From Mytilus edulis (taxonomy: Eukaryota > Mollusca > Bivalvia > Mytilida > Mytilidae): 64,000 nt of DNA. The stretch is taken from NCBI RefSeq assembly GCF_963676685.1, contig NC_092357.1:20077607-20141606 (forward strand), given 5' to 3'. A model generated the notes under the pieces. That model saw nothing but the letters and a program-made list of their open reading frames with translations, did not search any database and was not told the origin of the DNA. Below, in pieces: positions 1 to 11,700 of this stretch (position 1 is its first letter; each line of letters opens with the position of its first letter). Position numbers and translations under genes: made by a program.

Positions 1-157
1 TTAACAAACTGGAATAGCTGCTGCAATCTCTTTGAAAGTTGTATGAATTGATAAATGTGTACTCCAAACATGGCTAAAGTTGGAGAAATATTGAGTACAC
101 ATTTATCAATTCATACAACATTCAGAAAAGATTGCAGTAGCTATTTCAATTTGTTAA
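1..157. repeat. TTAA-bounded foldback (palindromic MITE-like)
   Basis: The first ~68 bases reappear in inverted order at about 90-157, with a short spacer. The outer ends read TTAACAAA and TTTGTTAA, so the palindrome is bounded by TTAA on both sides. It starts at base 1, so the left flank is not visible and the element could extend leftwards. The 60-codon ORF inside it is a by-product of the repeat. Confidence 0.75.
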
Positions 158-985
158 GGTACCGGTGTCCGAGAAAAAAAATGACGAGATTAAAGTTGGT
201 TAAAGAATGTCCCTTATATCTCACAAAGATTAATTGAAAAATAACACAGACTTTAAACATGTAAATTTAAATGTATTATCCACTTCAGAAATAATAAACA
301 GTGGTCTTGACCAAAAGATTATATAAGTGCTGACGTTGTGCATCTTTTCATTTATTCTACCGGTTTTTCTTTTTATTAATATATGCTACTTTTGCACTGT
401 GGACATCTGTTAATATTCGACATTCCTGATATTGGTGTTTTCATGATTTTTATAGTTGTGTTTTCAATTTGTATGAGTAATCTTGTATGCATACTTGTCT
501 TAAATTATAAATACTTTGTCAGTAAAGTGTTTATGTCTTCATGTTGAATTATACAGTATTTTGTATCAACTATTAAAACCTTGTTTCCATCGACCTTTCT
601 GCTAGATTTATATGTAAATACCAGAGACATATATGTGTGTGTATCATGTCTCTGTTAATACAAGTAAAAAGATGTGGTAGTACAGTTACCAACGAGACCA
701 CTATCCATTAGTACTCAAAGGAAGTGGAAAAAAGATACAAGTCCACCTGGGCGAACAAACTTTAACAATGGAAAAATCCATGCTGTACAGTAATTCTATA
801 GAAAGAAGATGTGATATGATTGTCAACGAGATTACGCTTCACATGAGGCCAAATGACACAGACTTTTAACAAATTATGTCACCGGACAGCCTTCTAAAGT
901 GAGCATTAGTAAGCTGTAAAAGGCACCGAAAATATAACAGTAAAACAATTCAAACGAAAAAACTTGCACCAGAATTAATGTACAA
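158..985. other. Gene-free stretch with diverged repeat debris
   Basis: No convincing exon on either strand. Bases ~670-740 look like a diverged copy of the retroelement tail family seen better at 12225-12625 (GATGTGGTA... followed by a sequence like CAACGAGACCACTATCC). The rest is AT-rich and unremarkable. Confidence 0.5.
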
Positions 986-989
986 AAAT

Positions 990-1165
990 ACACGATGCCC
1001 CTCACTTACTATCATTTTCTATGTTTGTTGGACCGTCATTTTGCACTCTGAACTATAACTCGGGATTAAAATTAGACAAATCATATCACAAGGAACATGA
1101 GTTCTAACTTTCAACATGTTCAAGTGGATTGCACGTTAACTTAATTAAAACTACCTAGACAGAAC
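990..1165 (+). repeat. Diverged fragment of hairpin-ended family F1
   Basis: GATGCCCCTCACTTACTATC followed by TTTTCTATGTTTGTTGGACCG matches the 5' part of the F1 element that is complete at 20919-21243. It lacks the microsatellite and terminal hairpin, so it is a truncated old copy. Confidence 0.5.
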
Positions 1166-1194
1166 AATTTAACAGCAATATTTAACCTGAAGCG

Positions 1195-1445
1195 GAACAG
1201 ACGGTCAAAGGAACGAACACAGAGACCGAAATACATATTGCTCTTAAATAAGGCATACAAAATGAACGGGAACCACGTCACACACCAACCAGCAACAAAC
1301 GACAACCACTGAAACTTTAGACTGGGGACCAGTACACAAATACAGATTGTGGCGGGTTTAAATATTTTAACAGAATCCCTACCCGCCCCTAATCTAAGAC
1401 AGTGGTCTAACCGTACAACATAAGAAAGAAGGATAAAAAGACTCA
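1195..1445 (-). repeat. Retroelement tail-type repeat fragment
   Basis: Contains an AAACGACAACCACTG motif, then GACTGGGGACCAGTACACAAA, a GCGGGTTTAAA-like motif and CCCTACCCGCCCC. It parallels the tail-type repeat at 12225-12625 (ACAAACGACAACTACTG, GGACAGGTGCAAACATTTGC, GGGATTAAACG). The 101-codon reverse-strand ORF here is a by-product of the repeat and has no recognisable domain. Confidence 0.45.
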
Positions 1446-1575
1446 CCCTTTTTACTAACCTTTGTTTTTATATTGACAGTTATGAATATAAAGCTTCATT
1501 ACAACTGTCACACAAACTTATGATTCACGGAAAATGAGCTCAGTCAGGAAAATTAAACTGGAAATAGATGCGCCC

Positions 1576-1610
1576 AGGGACTTCCTATACCAGTATAGGA
1601 AGTCTCTGGT
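1576..1610. repeat. Short perfect-type hairpin
   Basis: GGGACTTCCTATAC and GTATAGGAAGTCTC flank a 2-base loop, giving a stem of about 14-15 bp with one G/T-type mismatch. It sits upstream of the F4 repeat block and could be an eroded element terminus. Confidence 0.6.
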
Positions 1611-1871
1611 ACTACAACTTTTAAAATACCATTCCACATACTAGTACCTAATTTTTTTAAATATAGTTGACGTATTGCAAAATGTATCTTATCAAGGAAA
1701 ACTTCCTGGTCAACTGATTACCTAAGAAAATTAGGTCATGTTCAGATGATAACTTTCAGATGGACAAAAACACATTACAATTATTCCATACCCTAAATTG
1801 GTTAGCATGCCCCATTTTGTAAACATTACAGATCATTTAAACAACTGTCTTACAAGTAATCCATCTATAAA

Positions 1872-2510
1872 ACAAGAGTGCACACGCTGAAATGTCTCGT
1901 CTTCTTTAGTAATCATTGATATTATGTTGATAGTCCTAAGTATAAAGCTTTATTAAAAACTGTTACATAAACTTAACATTAACCAAGATAACTAAACAAA
2001 GACCAATGAACCATGAAAATGAGGTTAAGGTCAGAAGAACCATGCCAGGCAGACATGTACAGCTAACAATGCTTTCATACAACAAATACAGTTGACCTAT
2101 TACTTATATTTCAGAAAAATAGACCACAACACAAAAACTTAACATTGAGCAATGATACGTGAAAATGAGGTCAAGGTCAAATAAAACCTGCGCGACTGAC
2201 ATATAGATCATAAAATATTTTCATACACCAAATATAGATGACCTATGGCATATAGTATTACATAAAAAGACCGAAACTCAAAAACTTAGTTTTGACCTCT
2301 CAACCCTGAAAATGAGGTCAAGGTCAGATGGCATCTGCCTGATAGACCTGTACACCTTACAATCATTACGTACAACAAATATAGTAGATCTAATGCATAA
2401 AGTATGAGAAAAACAGACCAAAACTTAACCTTGATCACTGATCCATGAAATGAAGTCGAGGTCAAGTGAAAACTGTCTGACGGGCATGAAGACTTTGCAA
2501 AGCAGACTTG
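1872..2510 (+). repeat. F4 repeat block (tandem ~150-170 bp modules)
   Basis: Begins with AAGAGTGCACACGCTGAAATG and repeats a module carrying ATGAAAATGAGGTCAAGGTC, then a CAGACATGTACA motif and a CAAATATAGTTGACCTAT-like motif, about three to four times with divergence. Related blocks are at 7690-8345, 32700-32930 and 51985-52690. No terminal hairpin or microsatellite is seen, which sets it apart from the hairpin-ended families. Confidence 0.75.
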
Positions 2511-2516
2511 TTTTTG

Positions 2517-3286
2517 TACTGTTACGAGTCACAGTTTATGACTCAACTCAGTAAAGACCCGTCGAAATTGCATTTAATTGATAAATTCAACAACACTTAC
2601 CGTTATGTTGATATTTTTTCGTTGAATAATCAAGAAATTTCTCAATATACTGCTGGAACTTACCCCAAGGAACTTACTTAAAATAAATCAAATGTATTCG
2701 GTAATAACGGTCTTTTTCTGGATTTAGATATTTCGGTTTTAAACGGGAAACTACACACTTAAATTTACGACAAAAGAGACGATTTTTCGTTCCCTATTGT
2801 TAATTTTCCATTTTTAGATGTTGATGTTCCTTTGGCACCATCTTACGGTGTTTATATTTCACAACTTGTTCGCTATGCCCGTGTCTGTTATGACGTTTTT
2901 GATTTTAACGAACACAACCTATATATTACTGGTAAATTATTAAACCAGGGATATCGTTACCAGAAATTACTTAAAACCTTTCCTAAATTTGTCCTTAGAT
3001 ATAAAGATTTGGTTTTGAAGTTTGGTTGTACCTGTAGAAAACGTTTGTTTATGTGTTACATATTTGTTTTTCGTGCATTTCTTTACACCAATGAGGCCGT
3101 TAGTTATCTTGTTTGAATTGTTTTACATTGTCTTATCGGGGCCTTTTATAGCCGACTATGCGGTATTGGTTTTGCTCATTGTTGAAGGCCGTACAGTGAC
3201 CTATAGTTGTTAATGTTTGTGTCATTATGGTCTTTTTGTGGATAGTTGTCTCATTGGCAATCATACCACATCTTCTTTTTTTTATA
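2517..3286 (+). pseudogene. Decayed reverse transcriptase 3' end with 3'UTR
   Basis: One frame from ~2517 to ~3060 encodes a recognisable C-terminal half of a retroelement reverse transcriptase: KFNNTYRYVD, then YPKELT, FLDLDIS, IYDKRDDFSFPIVNFPFLD, PSYGVYISQLVRYARVC and GYRYQKLLKTF. It carries at least two in-frame TAA stops (after YPKELT and before IYDKRDD). Where related RTs have a Y-x-D-D catalytic box, this copy reads YVDIFS, as if one Asp codon was lost in frame. The following ~220 bases resemble the 3' tail of this repeat group, ending GGCAATCATACCACATCTTC. The same RT family occurs 5'-truncated on the minus strand at 34790-35850. It is a dead copy; the exact retrotransposon clade cannot be settled from this fragment. 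Confidence 0.85.
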
Positions 3287-3289
3287 TTA

Positions 3290-4455
3290 ACCAATTATTT
3301 TCTTTAGAAAAAGCCTGTACCAAATCAGAATTATGAAAGTTGGTTTCCATATTTTCCTTAGGTTAATATACAGTATTTCTAGTATAATATCCAAGTTGCT
3401 ACTAAATTAGGTTTCCAGTGTAACTGACGTATCTTCGACGAAAAAAGAAAACAAGAAGGACAGGCTTGTCTACAAATATATATATACCATACCCCTGCAA
3501 ACTTAAAACCAAGTATACAGAAAAATTAAACTACCAAAAGGATTTGACAAGTAGGTATCCTCATTGAGAATTATCCCCTTCCTATTCAAAAATACGACCA
3601 ACCAAATTCGACTATTTTCTGTGTTTGTAATGAGCAACTTGATTTGTAACATTTGTTGATCAGGATCTACTTACCCTAACTGAGTACCTGAGATGACTAT
3701 CACCTGTTGGATTTGCTCTAAATGCTATTAGTTTCAGGGGTACTTAAACAAACCTACGAAATCGTGGGCATTTAGAGCTGAGTTGAAAGTATTGTAGGGT
3801 GAATTTTTGAAAGAGACTTTGTCTGGAGAATTTCTTGGTTCTTGTAGAAAGTACAATTTTTTCCAGCCCTCTCCATTTTTCCATAGTCAGCTTTTTTTTG
3901 GTTTTCGTGTTTCTGTATACTTTGAGCATATATATCATAAATAAAGAGCCTTTGCTATTAACTATCCATTTCAAGTTTCTTTTCCATAATGATCACTGCT
4001 ATATCATATAGTCTCTGTCAACCCAAAAATTATAGTACTGTTATGAAAATAATGTTCAAGTTTAAAACCAGAAGTCTGTTTGTCAGGACGCCTTTAAAAT
4101 AATTTTTCTGCCAAAATAACACAAACTGAATGACCATCAGAATAGGTGACAAATGTGACCATGCATGGCACCTATAGAACACAGAGGCATGTTAAATTTA
4201 ACAGGTGACGTATGGCAGACTACAGACGCCAAGAGATGAGAAAAGCTCACTTGAAGTTTCATGCCAGGTAAGCAAAATATATAATTGACACCATTCACAT
4301 CTTTATTTACAGTTTCAGTACAAGGAGAATAATAAGTGCACTAAATGTGAAGTTAAAGTATAGGAATTGTATTTTAAGATATAATGATGATAAATTTTAC
4401 AAGATAACCTTTATCACCTGATGAAAAATGTAAGTGTCAAAACACTTACCACTTG
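3290..4455. other. Gene-free stretch
   Basis: No exon or clear repeat boundary is seen. Around 3475-3490 there is a short TA-rich run. The 76-codon reverse-strand ORF at 3744-3974 is lysine/arginine-rich and has no supporting splice or family signal. Confidence 0.4.
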
Positions 4456-4460
4456 TAAAA

Positions 4461-5545
4461 CCAGATGCTCCGCAGGGTGCAGCTGTATACGACCACAGAG
4501 GTCAAACCCTGAACAGTTGGGGCAAGTATAGACACAACATTTAAGCTTGATACAGCTCTGAATTTGGATTGTGATGAAATATTTGACACAACATATGTTT
4601 CTGACACATAATGAATGTGGTATAAGAACTTAAATTTAAAAACTGATTTTTTTTAAATTGAACATTTATCTATTATGGTGCAATATATATCCAAAATCTA
4701 AATACATGGTTAGTTTCGGCATATCATAGAACCCCAATAATTCAATTCTTGATGAAATCAAATAATGTTCAATTTTAGACCCATTAGACCTCAATGTGGA
4801 CCAATTTGATTACCGCGCCCAATATTAAAAATGTAAATACATGGTTAAATTCAGCGTATTGAATAACCCCATATATTTTTTTTTTTTTTTAAATCAAACA
4901 CAGTTTAATTTTGGACCCCGATTTGGACCAACTTGCAAAACTGCGCCCATAATCAAAAATCTAAGTACATATTTAGATTCAGCATATAAAAAAAACCTGA
5001 AGAATTCTTTTTTTGATAAAATCAAAGTCAGTTTAATTTTGGACCCTTTGGACTTTTCTGTAGATCAATTTGAAAACAGGACCAAAAATTAAGATTCCAA
5101 ATACATGGTTAGATTTGGCCATTAATTCATTTCTTGATGAAATGAAACAAAGTTTAATGTTGGCCCTTTTTGGCCCCTAATTCTTAAACTGTTGGGACCA
5201 AAACTCCCAAAATCAACCACAACCTTCCTTGTATGGTCATAAACCTTATTTTGAAATTTCATAGATTTCTGTTTACTTATACTAAAATTATTGTGCAAAA
5301 ACCAAGAAAATGCTCATTTGGGCCCTTTTTGGTCCCTAATTTATTAACTGTTGGGACCAAAATTCCCAACATCAATCCCAACCTTCCTTTTATGGGCATA
5401 CACCTTGTGTTTAAATTTATAGATTCTATTTACTTTTACTAAAGTTATAGTGCGAAAACCAAATGTCTTCGGACGACCAAGAAGTTGAAGACGACTCCAA
5501 CATTATACCAATATATGACCAAAAAATACGGGTGGTATTAAAACC
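4461..5545 (+). mobile_element. F3 hairpin-type element, old copy
   Basis: Plus-strand counterpart of the better preserved F3 element at 42447-44661. It starts CCAGATGCTCCGCAGGG and carries the 5' box TATACGACC at 4486-4494. Modules with GGCCCTTTTTGG(T/C)CCCTAATT and a CCCAACCTTCC motif follow. It ends near 5540 in a decayed GACGAC tract and a weak remnant of the terminal hairpin (ATATGACCAAAAAATACGGGTGGT). The short ORFs inside are repeat artefacts. It lies just downstream of the polyadenylation site of the large minus-strand gene. Confidence 0.75.
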
Positions 5546-5608
5546 CTGTACACATTATTATTTGAACAAACTTGCATCTTGCGCATATCTTATACAGGAC
5601 GCAAAATA

Positions 5609-5614
5609 TTTATT
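5609..5614 (-). promoter_or_regulatory. Polyadenylation signal AATAAA
   Basis: AATAAA on the minus strand, about 46 bases past the TAA stop of the last exon of the DM14-like gene. The spacing and strand fit a short 3'UTR. Confidence 0.65.
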
Positions 5615-5659
5615 TAAAATAAGAATTTTTTTTCTTATTGAACAAATGAAAAAGTGTTG

Positions 5660-5725
5660 TTACAGATCACTGTAACTGAAGTAAACTTCGTCATAACAGG
5701 TGAAGGTTGTATTGACTTCATCAGC
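5660..5725 (-). CDS. DM14-like gene, terminal exon
   Basis: Acceptor TTTTTCAG at the right edge. The frame (phase 0) reads ADEVNTTFTCYDEVYFSYSD, then L and a TAA stop. The following sequence carries AATAAA at 5609-5614. The tail is rich in Tyr, Asp and Ser. No domain recognised. Confidence 0.65.
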   Translation of the reverse strand, partial: ADEVNTTFTCYDEVYFSYSDL

Positions 5726-8700
5726 CTGAAAAAGTAAAAACATATAGATGTACATATACTTAAACTAATTTTTCAAACTTCTTGTATTAAAACCTTCAAT
5801 CAAATTTGATGTGATAATTACAGATATGAAATTACCATCAATGTTCTGGTAAAATATGTATTTTATAAAATTATATGTAAACACAAGGACATGTTTTATA
5901 GTATAAAGCAAATGTTATATATTTTTGCATTAAAAATCTAAAATTGAAATATTTATATACAAAACATTCCATGTTAATAAACTGTGACTGAAGGTGCATG
6001 ACCAGGTAACCAGTGCATTTTATTTACGCACATTACAATCACATTTGTATGCAATTGTACGAAATAAGTAGTATGATTCCACCTAGACACTTGTAGGAAT
6101 GTAGTAGAAATCAACCTATAATCAAATATTCTATAAAGAAAGTAGGCCAACATTGAAATTGAACAAAATTCTGCTTGATTTTTGTTTTTACACGGAAAAA
6201 TCCTACCATCCAGCTGTAATTTAAAAAATCTGTATGGATATTTTCCTGTTTTGTAAATGTTAAGTTGTAATTTGGAGAGATGTATGCACTAAATAAAGGA
6301 AAGCATTATGGCTATGAAAACAAACTTGAAATATAAAAACAACCTTGGGTAAAGAAGGTGTCATTAAGGTAAATGGCACAGTGGACTTTTATGTTTCTGA
6401 ATTAGGGTTGCTAATTTGTGTACTGAATTCAATATAACTTATCTGTGTGATTAGGCCAAAAATGCAGTAATTACTGAAACATACTTTCCAAAACTGAGGG
6501 ACATATTAAGTGTAATATATATGAAATACTTTTATAAACCAGTGAAAATGATGTTTTGAATTTTTTCTGATATTTTGTATTCACTGCATGATAAAATACT
6601 GTAATGCTCTAGTGGCCTTAAGTTCCGTTATAGTCTAGAACAGTAAACATTTGTTATACATAATCACATATTCAAATTAATTTCTGAATATGAATTTTTT
6701 TTTAAGTTAGTATGCAAAATTTAAGGCAGTGTTAGAAATTGGTGGGATATCTAAAAAGGCTAGAATTATACCAGGATATACTACTGTGCCACTATAATCA
6801 TCAATGCCAAACTGTTTGGATATTATAGGCTTAGCATGAGTAGGTTAATATTACTGACAGCTTCATTGTATCTACCAAGTCAATAAACTGATTTATTGTC
6901 AACATCAAACAGCCAAGTTAAATTGATGATTTGTACAAGTTAATATCTATTTCTCAAAACAAATTGAGGGGCAGTTGTCATGATAAGCATTTTTTTTATA
7001 GGTGAATGTTTATTACATTTGTGATCGACGTATTTAAACATAACTATTATCTTATATAACTTTATTAGGCTAGCAATTCCTTATTGAGTTTGATATCCAT
7101 ATACTTACAATTGGTGAGATAACCAAAGATGATGGGACAGAGATCAACAAAATGTCTCTGTCCCTCTCATCAGTTATGGGAAACCGATGCCGGCAATCTG
7201 TTAGTTCACATACGTCTACACCTACACATTGTAAAACGAACCTTGCAGGCACTGTCTCATAGGGTATGGTGGCAACTAGCCAGTTATAAAGACCCTGTAA
7301 TCAGAAAAAAATATTGCTTGAAAGCCTTTGGGCATTGAAACATCTAAAACAAGAACATGTCACAAAAGACAGATTAATTTTTTTGCATTGTAACATTTCA
7401 ATATTAGCATTTATACCATGATCAAAAATTATATCCTAGTTTATACCACTTGATATGAATAATTGATCTAATTATATGTGTAACATTCCAACTTTCATAG
7501 AAATTTGAATTTCTTCAAGACATTTTGTCAAACAAAACAAGAACAGGAATCTTTTACAGGTCATTCAGAAAGAGAAACTCTTAATTATCTGAAGTAAGCA
7601 GAAATGTTCAAATGACATGTACATGTACTATGATGCATTCCCAAAATATCTGTTTCTTTTTTCATAATTACTCTCCAAATTCTTCTTACACTAATCAAAC
7701 TTTATTCAGAACAAAAGTCCACATACTGAAATGTCTTGTTTTTTTTACTAACCATCAATATTATGTTGATAGTTCAAGATATAAAGCTTTACTAAAACTG
7801 TCACATAAACTCAACATGATCCAAGAAAATGGGGTCAAGGTTAGATAAACCAAAGGAGAAATACATGTACACCTTACATTCAATCAATGCACTTAATAAA
7901 GTTGACCTTTTGCTCATAGTTTCTATGAAACACTTCATCAATAAAAACATTAACATTGAACAATGAGCTATGAAAATAAGGTCAAGTTATGATGAACCAT
8001 GCCAGATAGACATGTACAGCTTTAATCCTTCAATACAACAAATTTAGTCTACCTATTGCTAATAGTTTTAGAAAAAAAAAAAGACCAAAACATAAAATTT
8101 TAACTTTAAGCATTGAACAATTAATGTGAGGTCAAGGTAAAAAGAGACCTTCCAGACTGAAATTTCCATTCTTTCACCAGTTTAATTCACCTATTGTAAA
8201 TAGCATATGGACCTTGCAAGATAGGCATATACCAAATATAGTAATCCTTTTACTCCTAAGAAAAATGAACATGACGATAAATCTTAACTTTATTTTGAGT
8301 CACTGAACCATGAAAATGAAGTCAAGGACAATGGTTATGTCACAGAAAATTTGTAAAATAAGGCATCTATATACAATGTATGAAGCATCCAGGTATTCCA
8401 CCTGAAATATAAAGCTTTTAAGAAGTTAGCTAATGCTGCAGCTGGATCACTTTCTCTATGTTTGGCTTTCCGTGAAAAGAATTGCAGGCTTAAAATAAAT
8501 TAATTGAAAGGGTTTCTGCTCCGGTCAGCCATTTTTCGTATTTTATGAAAATTAACATTTGCGCTATTAAAAACGATTACTTAAGAATTATAACAATTCG
8601 ATAACATTACTTTTTTTACTTTATTATGCTTTCTTGGACTTTATCTGATAAAGAAAAAACTAAGAATTCACCTTGAACTCATTAGGAATTTAACTGAAAA

Positions 8701-11700
8701 TAAATAATCAGCAGACAGCTGAGTCCATTTTATATCTGTAGGGACTCTCCCTTGAAAAGCATTTTTTTCCTGAATTTGGTTTAATTGTACTTTTATTACT
8801 TTGAACACTAACCTTAATTGGGGTTGTTAAATCGAAATGACGGGAGTATATGGCATTGTCATTTAGAATCATAAACTCCTTGGAAGATCTTAACCCTGGT
8901 TTTGGTGGGATGAAATCCTTTGCCATCTACAAATAAAAATTGATCCTGTTCATATTGACCCTCAATACTACTTGGAAGCCTGAGTTCCTGTTTACTCCTT
9001 AAGGAGTAGTATTATCTGATATTCAGCTCTCAGACAGGGTATATAACTGTGACATTCCCAGCTTAGAGTTTATATCCCTTGAGTCAAAGACCATTGGAAT
9101 TTTAGCAGAAAGTCTGCAGGTCCCACACACAGTATGTGTCCATCTGAGACCTGAATTACACATATATTACCCTGGTCTAAATGGTTATTTTTTTTTCTTT
9201 CCAGTGCAGGTGTTTGTCAAAAATGCACAATGCAGCATGTACATTCATTACATATTTATTGTTTCTTAATATTTTGGCTTTCCATTCATAGGCACTTTTT
9301 CAATCTGGAAATTTCTTTCTTTTTTTTTAAAAATGTTTTTAATACAGTTTTAAGATTTTTTGCTATGCCTGCGTGTGGCTTCGTTTTCTTAACACATAAG
9401 AAAAACCTAACTTTATTTGTTACTTTTATTTTGTTTACCTGAAGGAATTTATAACTTGCTGTGAAAATAATTCATATTTCATGAGAATTTATAATAACAC
9501 TTTAAACAAAATAATTTAAGAATTTGAATGTTAAATTGAGTAGCTTTGAAATCAAAATGTATTTTAATGACAGAAGCAGGTTATTGTTGACCCTCTGTGA
9601 GCCTATGATGTTCTGTAGAGCTATTGACAACGCCACATAGTACCAGGTGTTATGGAGACCTATTTGAGGTTGCAATTGGCGATACAAATATCTTTTACAC
9701 CCTGGCAGTTTCCTGATTATACACTGACATCTCAGAGTTGTTATATCAAATTACAAAACTCAACAGATTTGTAATTCCTATTATATCATATAAATAAGCG
9801 TCACAGGACCAGTTATACAGATTTATAAAAGTATGTCCATAATCAATATTAACATATGAAAAGGTCAACTGTACCTCACTAATGTTCATATACAAAATGT
9901 TTCTGTTTAACACTTTGAATTAAAATAGATAAATAATGCATGAATGTAGATGCTGATTTGAATGTTTATACAAAATGTATGGTGCTCTAATTAGTATTTT
10001 CTAATAATCATGAACAAAATTTCTTGTCATAACAATTCATTTATTTGTTAATGTGAAAGTACCAGAGAAGGTGTTACTCAGTTCAGTTTTATATCCGTAC
10101 AATATGTTTAAAACTATAAGTTAAAAAACTTACTTCTTGTCGTAATTTTTTTTTTCTTTCAAACTCAGCTTTTGACAACCTTCAAAGAAATGTATATATA
10201 TATATATATAAATCGACGCTAGATTAAAATTGATGTGAAAAGGTAAAACCCGTTCAGCGAAAGCTTCATTTTTATGAAGCCCAGGTGGTTGTCTTGTCTA
10301 GCGGGACGGCTACAGTGCAGGCGATTTGGTGTCACGATATCTCAGTAGCATGGGTTCGAATCCCAGTCAGGGAAGAACAAAAAATTTGCGAAAGCAAATT
10401 TACAGATCTAACATTGTTGGGTTGATATAAAGCTTTCGGTGGCTGTGTGTTACCTTTCCTCGTCAGTTTTAATCTAGTGGCATACTAGAGTACATGATAT
10501 ATAAGGCATGAAGATGCTATTGTTACATATCAGCTCAATTATCTAAATAATAAAAACTATAACACAAATTCCTATACGTTTTGGATATTACGGCCTTCTT
10601 CATTGGAATAAATTACAACATTAAAACAACAATTACATTGCTTGGAAACATTAGGTTATGGAAACTTTTGTGATGTTCATTTGCCTGGTTTTTCTCAATT
10701 TAAAAAAAAAAAAAATCATAAATGTAAAACAATTTAAACTACAAAAAACATACCTGGTGTTCCTGTTCTAGCTCGTTTTACAATATTCATTGTTGCCAAC
10801 TGAAAAGAAATACCAAAAACAAACCATGTTAATGCTAAGCAGGTGTTCATACTGCCCATATATATCAATACAAAATATCATATGGCATGTTCAGTACCAC
10901 ATTCGATTGAAGCAGAGACACCAATACAGCATAATAGGTCTGCTCGATGTAATTATGGCATGTTATATTGAAAAAGCCATATCATTTAATTTTTAACATA
11001 TCTAATATTGTAATTTATTAAAAATCAACATAAAACCATACCAATAAGGAGTTTAATAGAGTATTTACATCATTGATTAATATCTTTGGCATGACATTAT
11101 TGATATTTGATAAAGCCTTTGAAACCACAACTCATATCCATACAGCAGGATTGTCAATGGTTGTATTACAAATATAATTAACTTATGTTAGGTATATAAT
11201 AAACAAGTGAAACTGCGAGCTACTGCTCACTGATGATACCCCCGCCGCAAGTGGATAATATTAATAGTGTAAAAATATGCAAGTGTTCGGTAAACAGGAA
11301 GTTGTCGAGTGATGAATCTGAAAACACATCACACGGTATAGCTGACTTATATAAATCCTGAAACCAAATTTCAGAAATCCTTGTATTGTAGTTCCTGAAT
11401 AAAATGTGACAAAAATTTTCAACTTGGCTATCATGTGTAAAGTCATACAAGTGTTCGGTAAACAGGAAGTTGTCAAGTGATCAATCTGAAAACGCATCAC
11501 ACGGTAAAGCTGACTTAGATAAACCCTGAAACCAAATTTCAGAAATCCTTGTATTGTAGTTCCTGAGAAAAATGCCACAAAAAATATTCATTGGACGGAT
11601 GGACTGACGGAAGGACAGACAGAGGTAAAACAGTATACCCCCCCTTTTTTAAAGCGGGGGTATAATTACATTATTCCATCAAAGATGAACTATAGTATAA

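Larger units (their letters stand above)
8927..10753. other. Introns around the microexon
   Basis: Apart from the 20-nt exon, a TA microsatellite at 10192-10210 and the SINE at 10214-10505, I see no supported feature. The reverse ORF at 9502-9687 (RYLYRQLQPQIGLHNTWYY) has no matching acceptor phase. Confidence 0.4.

Noticed and set aside
7129..7338. Forward ORF of 69 codons
   Set aside because: It is the antisense shadow of the real minus-strand exon 7109-7294.
9502..9687. Reverse ORF RYLYRQLQPQIGLHNTWYY as an exon of the DM14-like gene
   Set aside because: No acceptor gives the needed phase, and the 20-nt microexon fits better; not excluded for another transcript.
10290..10375. Functional tRNA gene
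   Set aside because: A and B boxes and T arm are present, but no acceptor stem closes and a related copy lacks the B box; it is a SINE.
11220..11578. Two overlapping reverse ORFs of 76 and 105 codons
   Set aside because: They translate the two tandem modules of the F6 element; the repeated peptide follows the DNA repeat.
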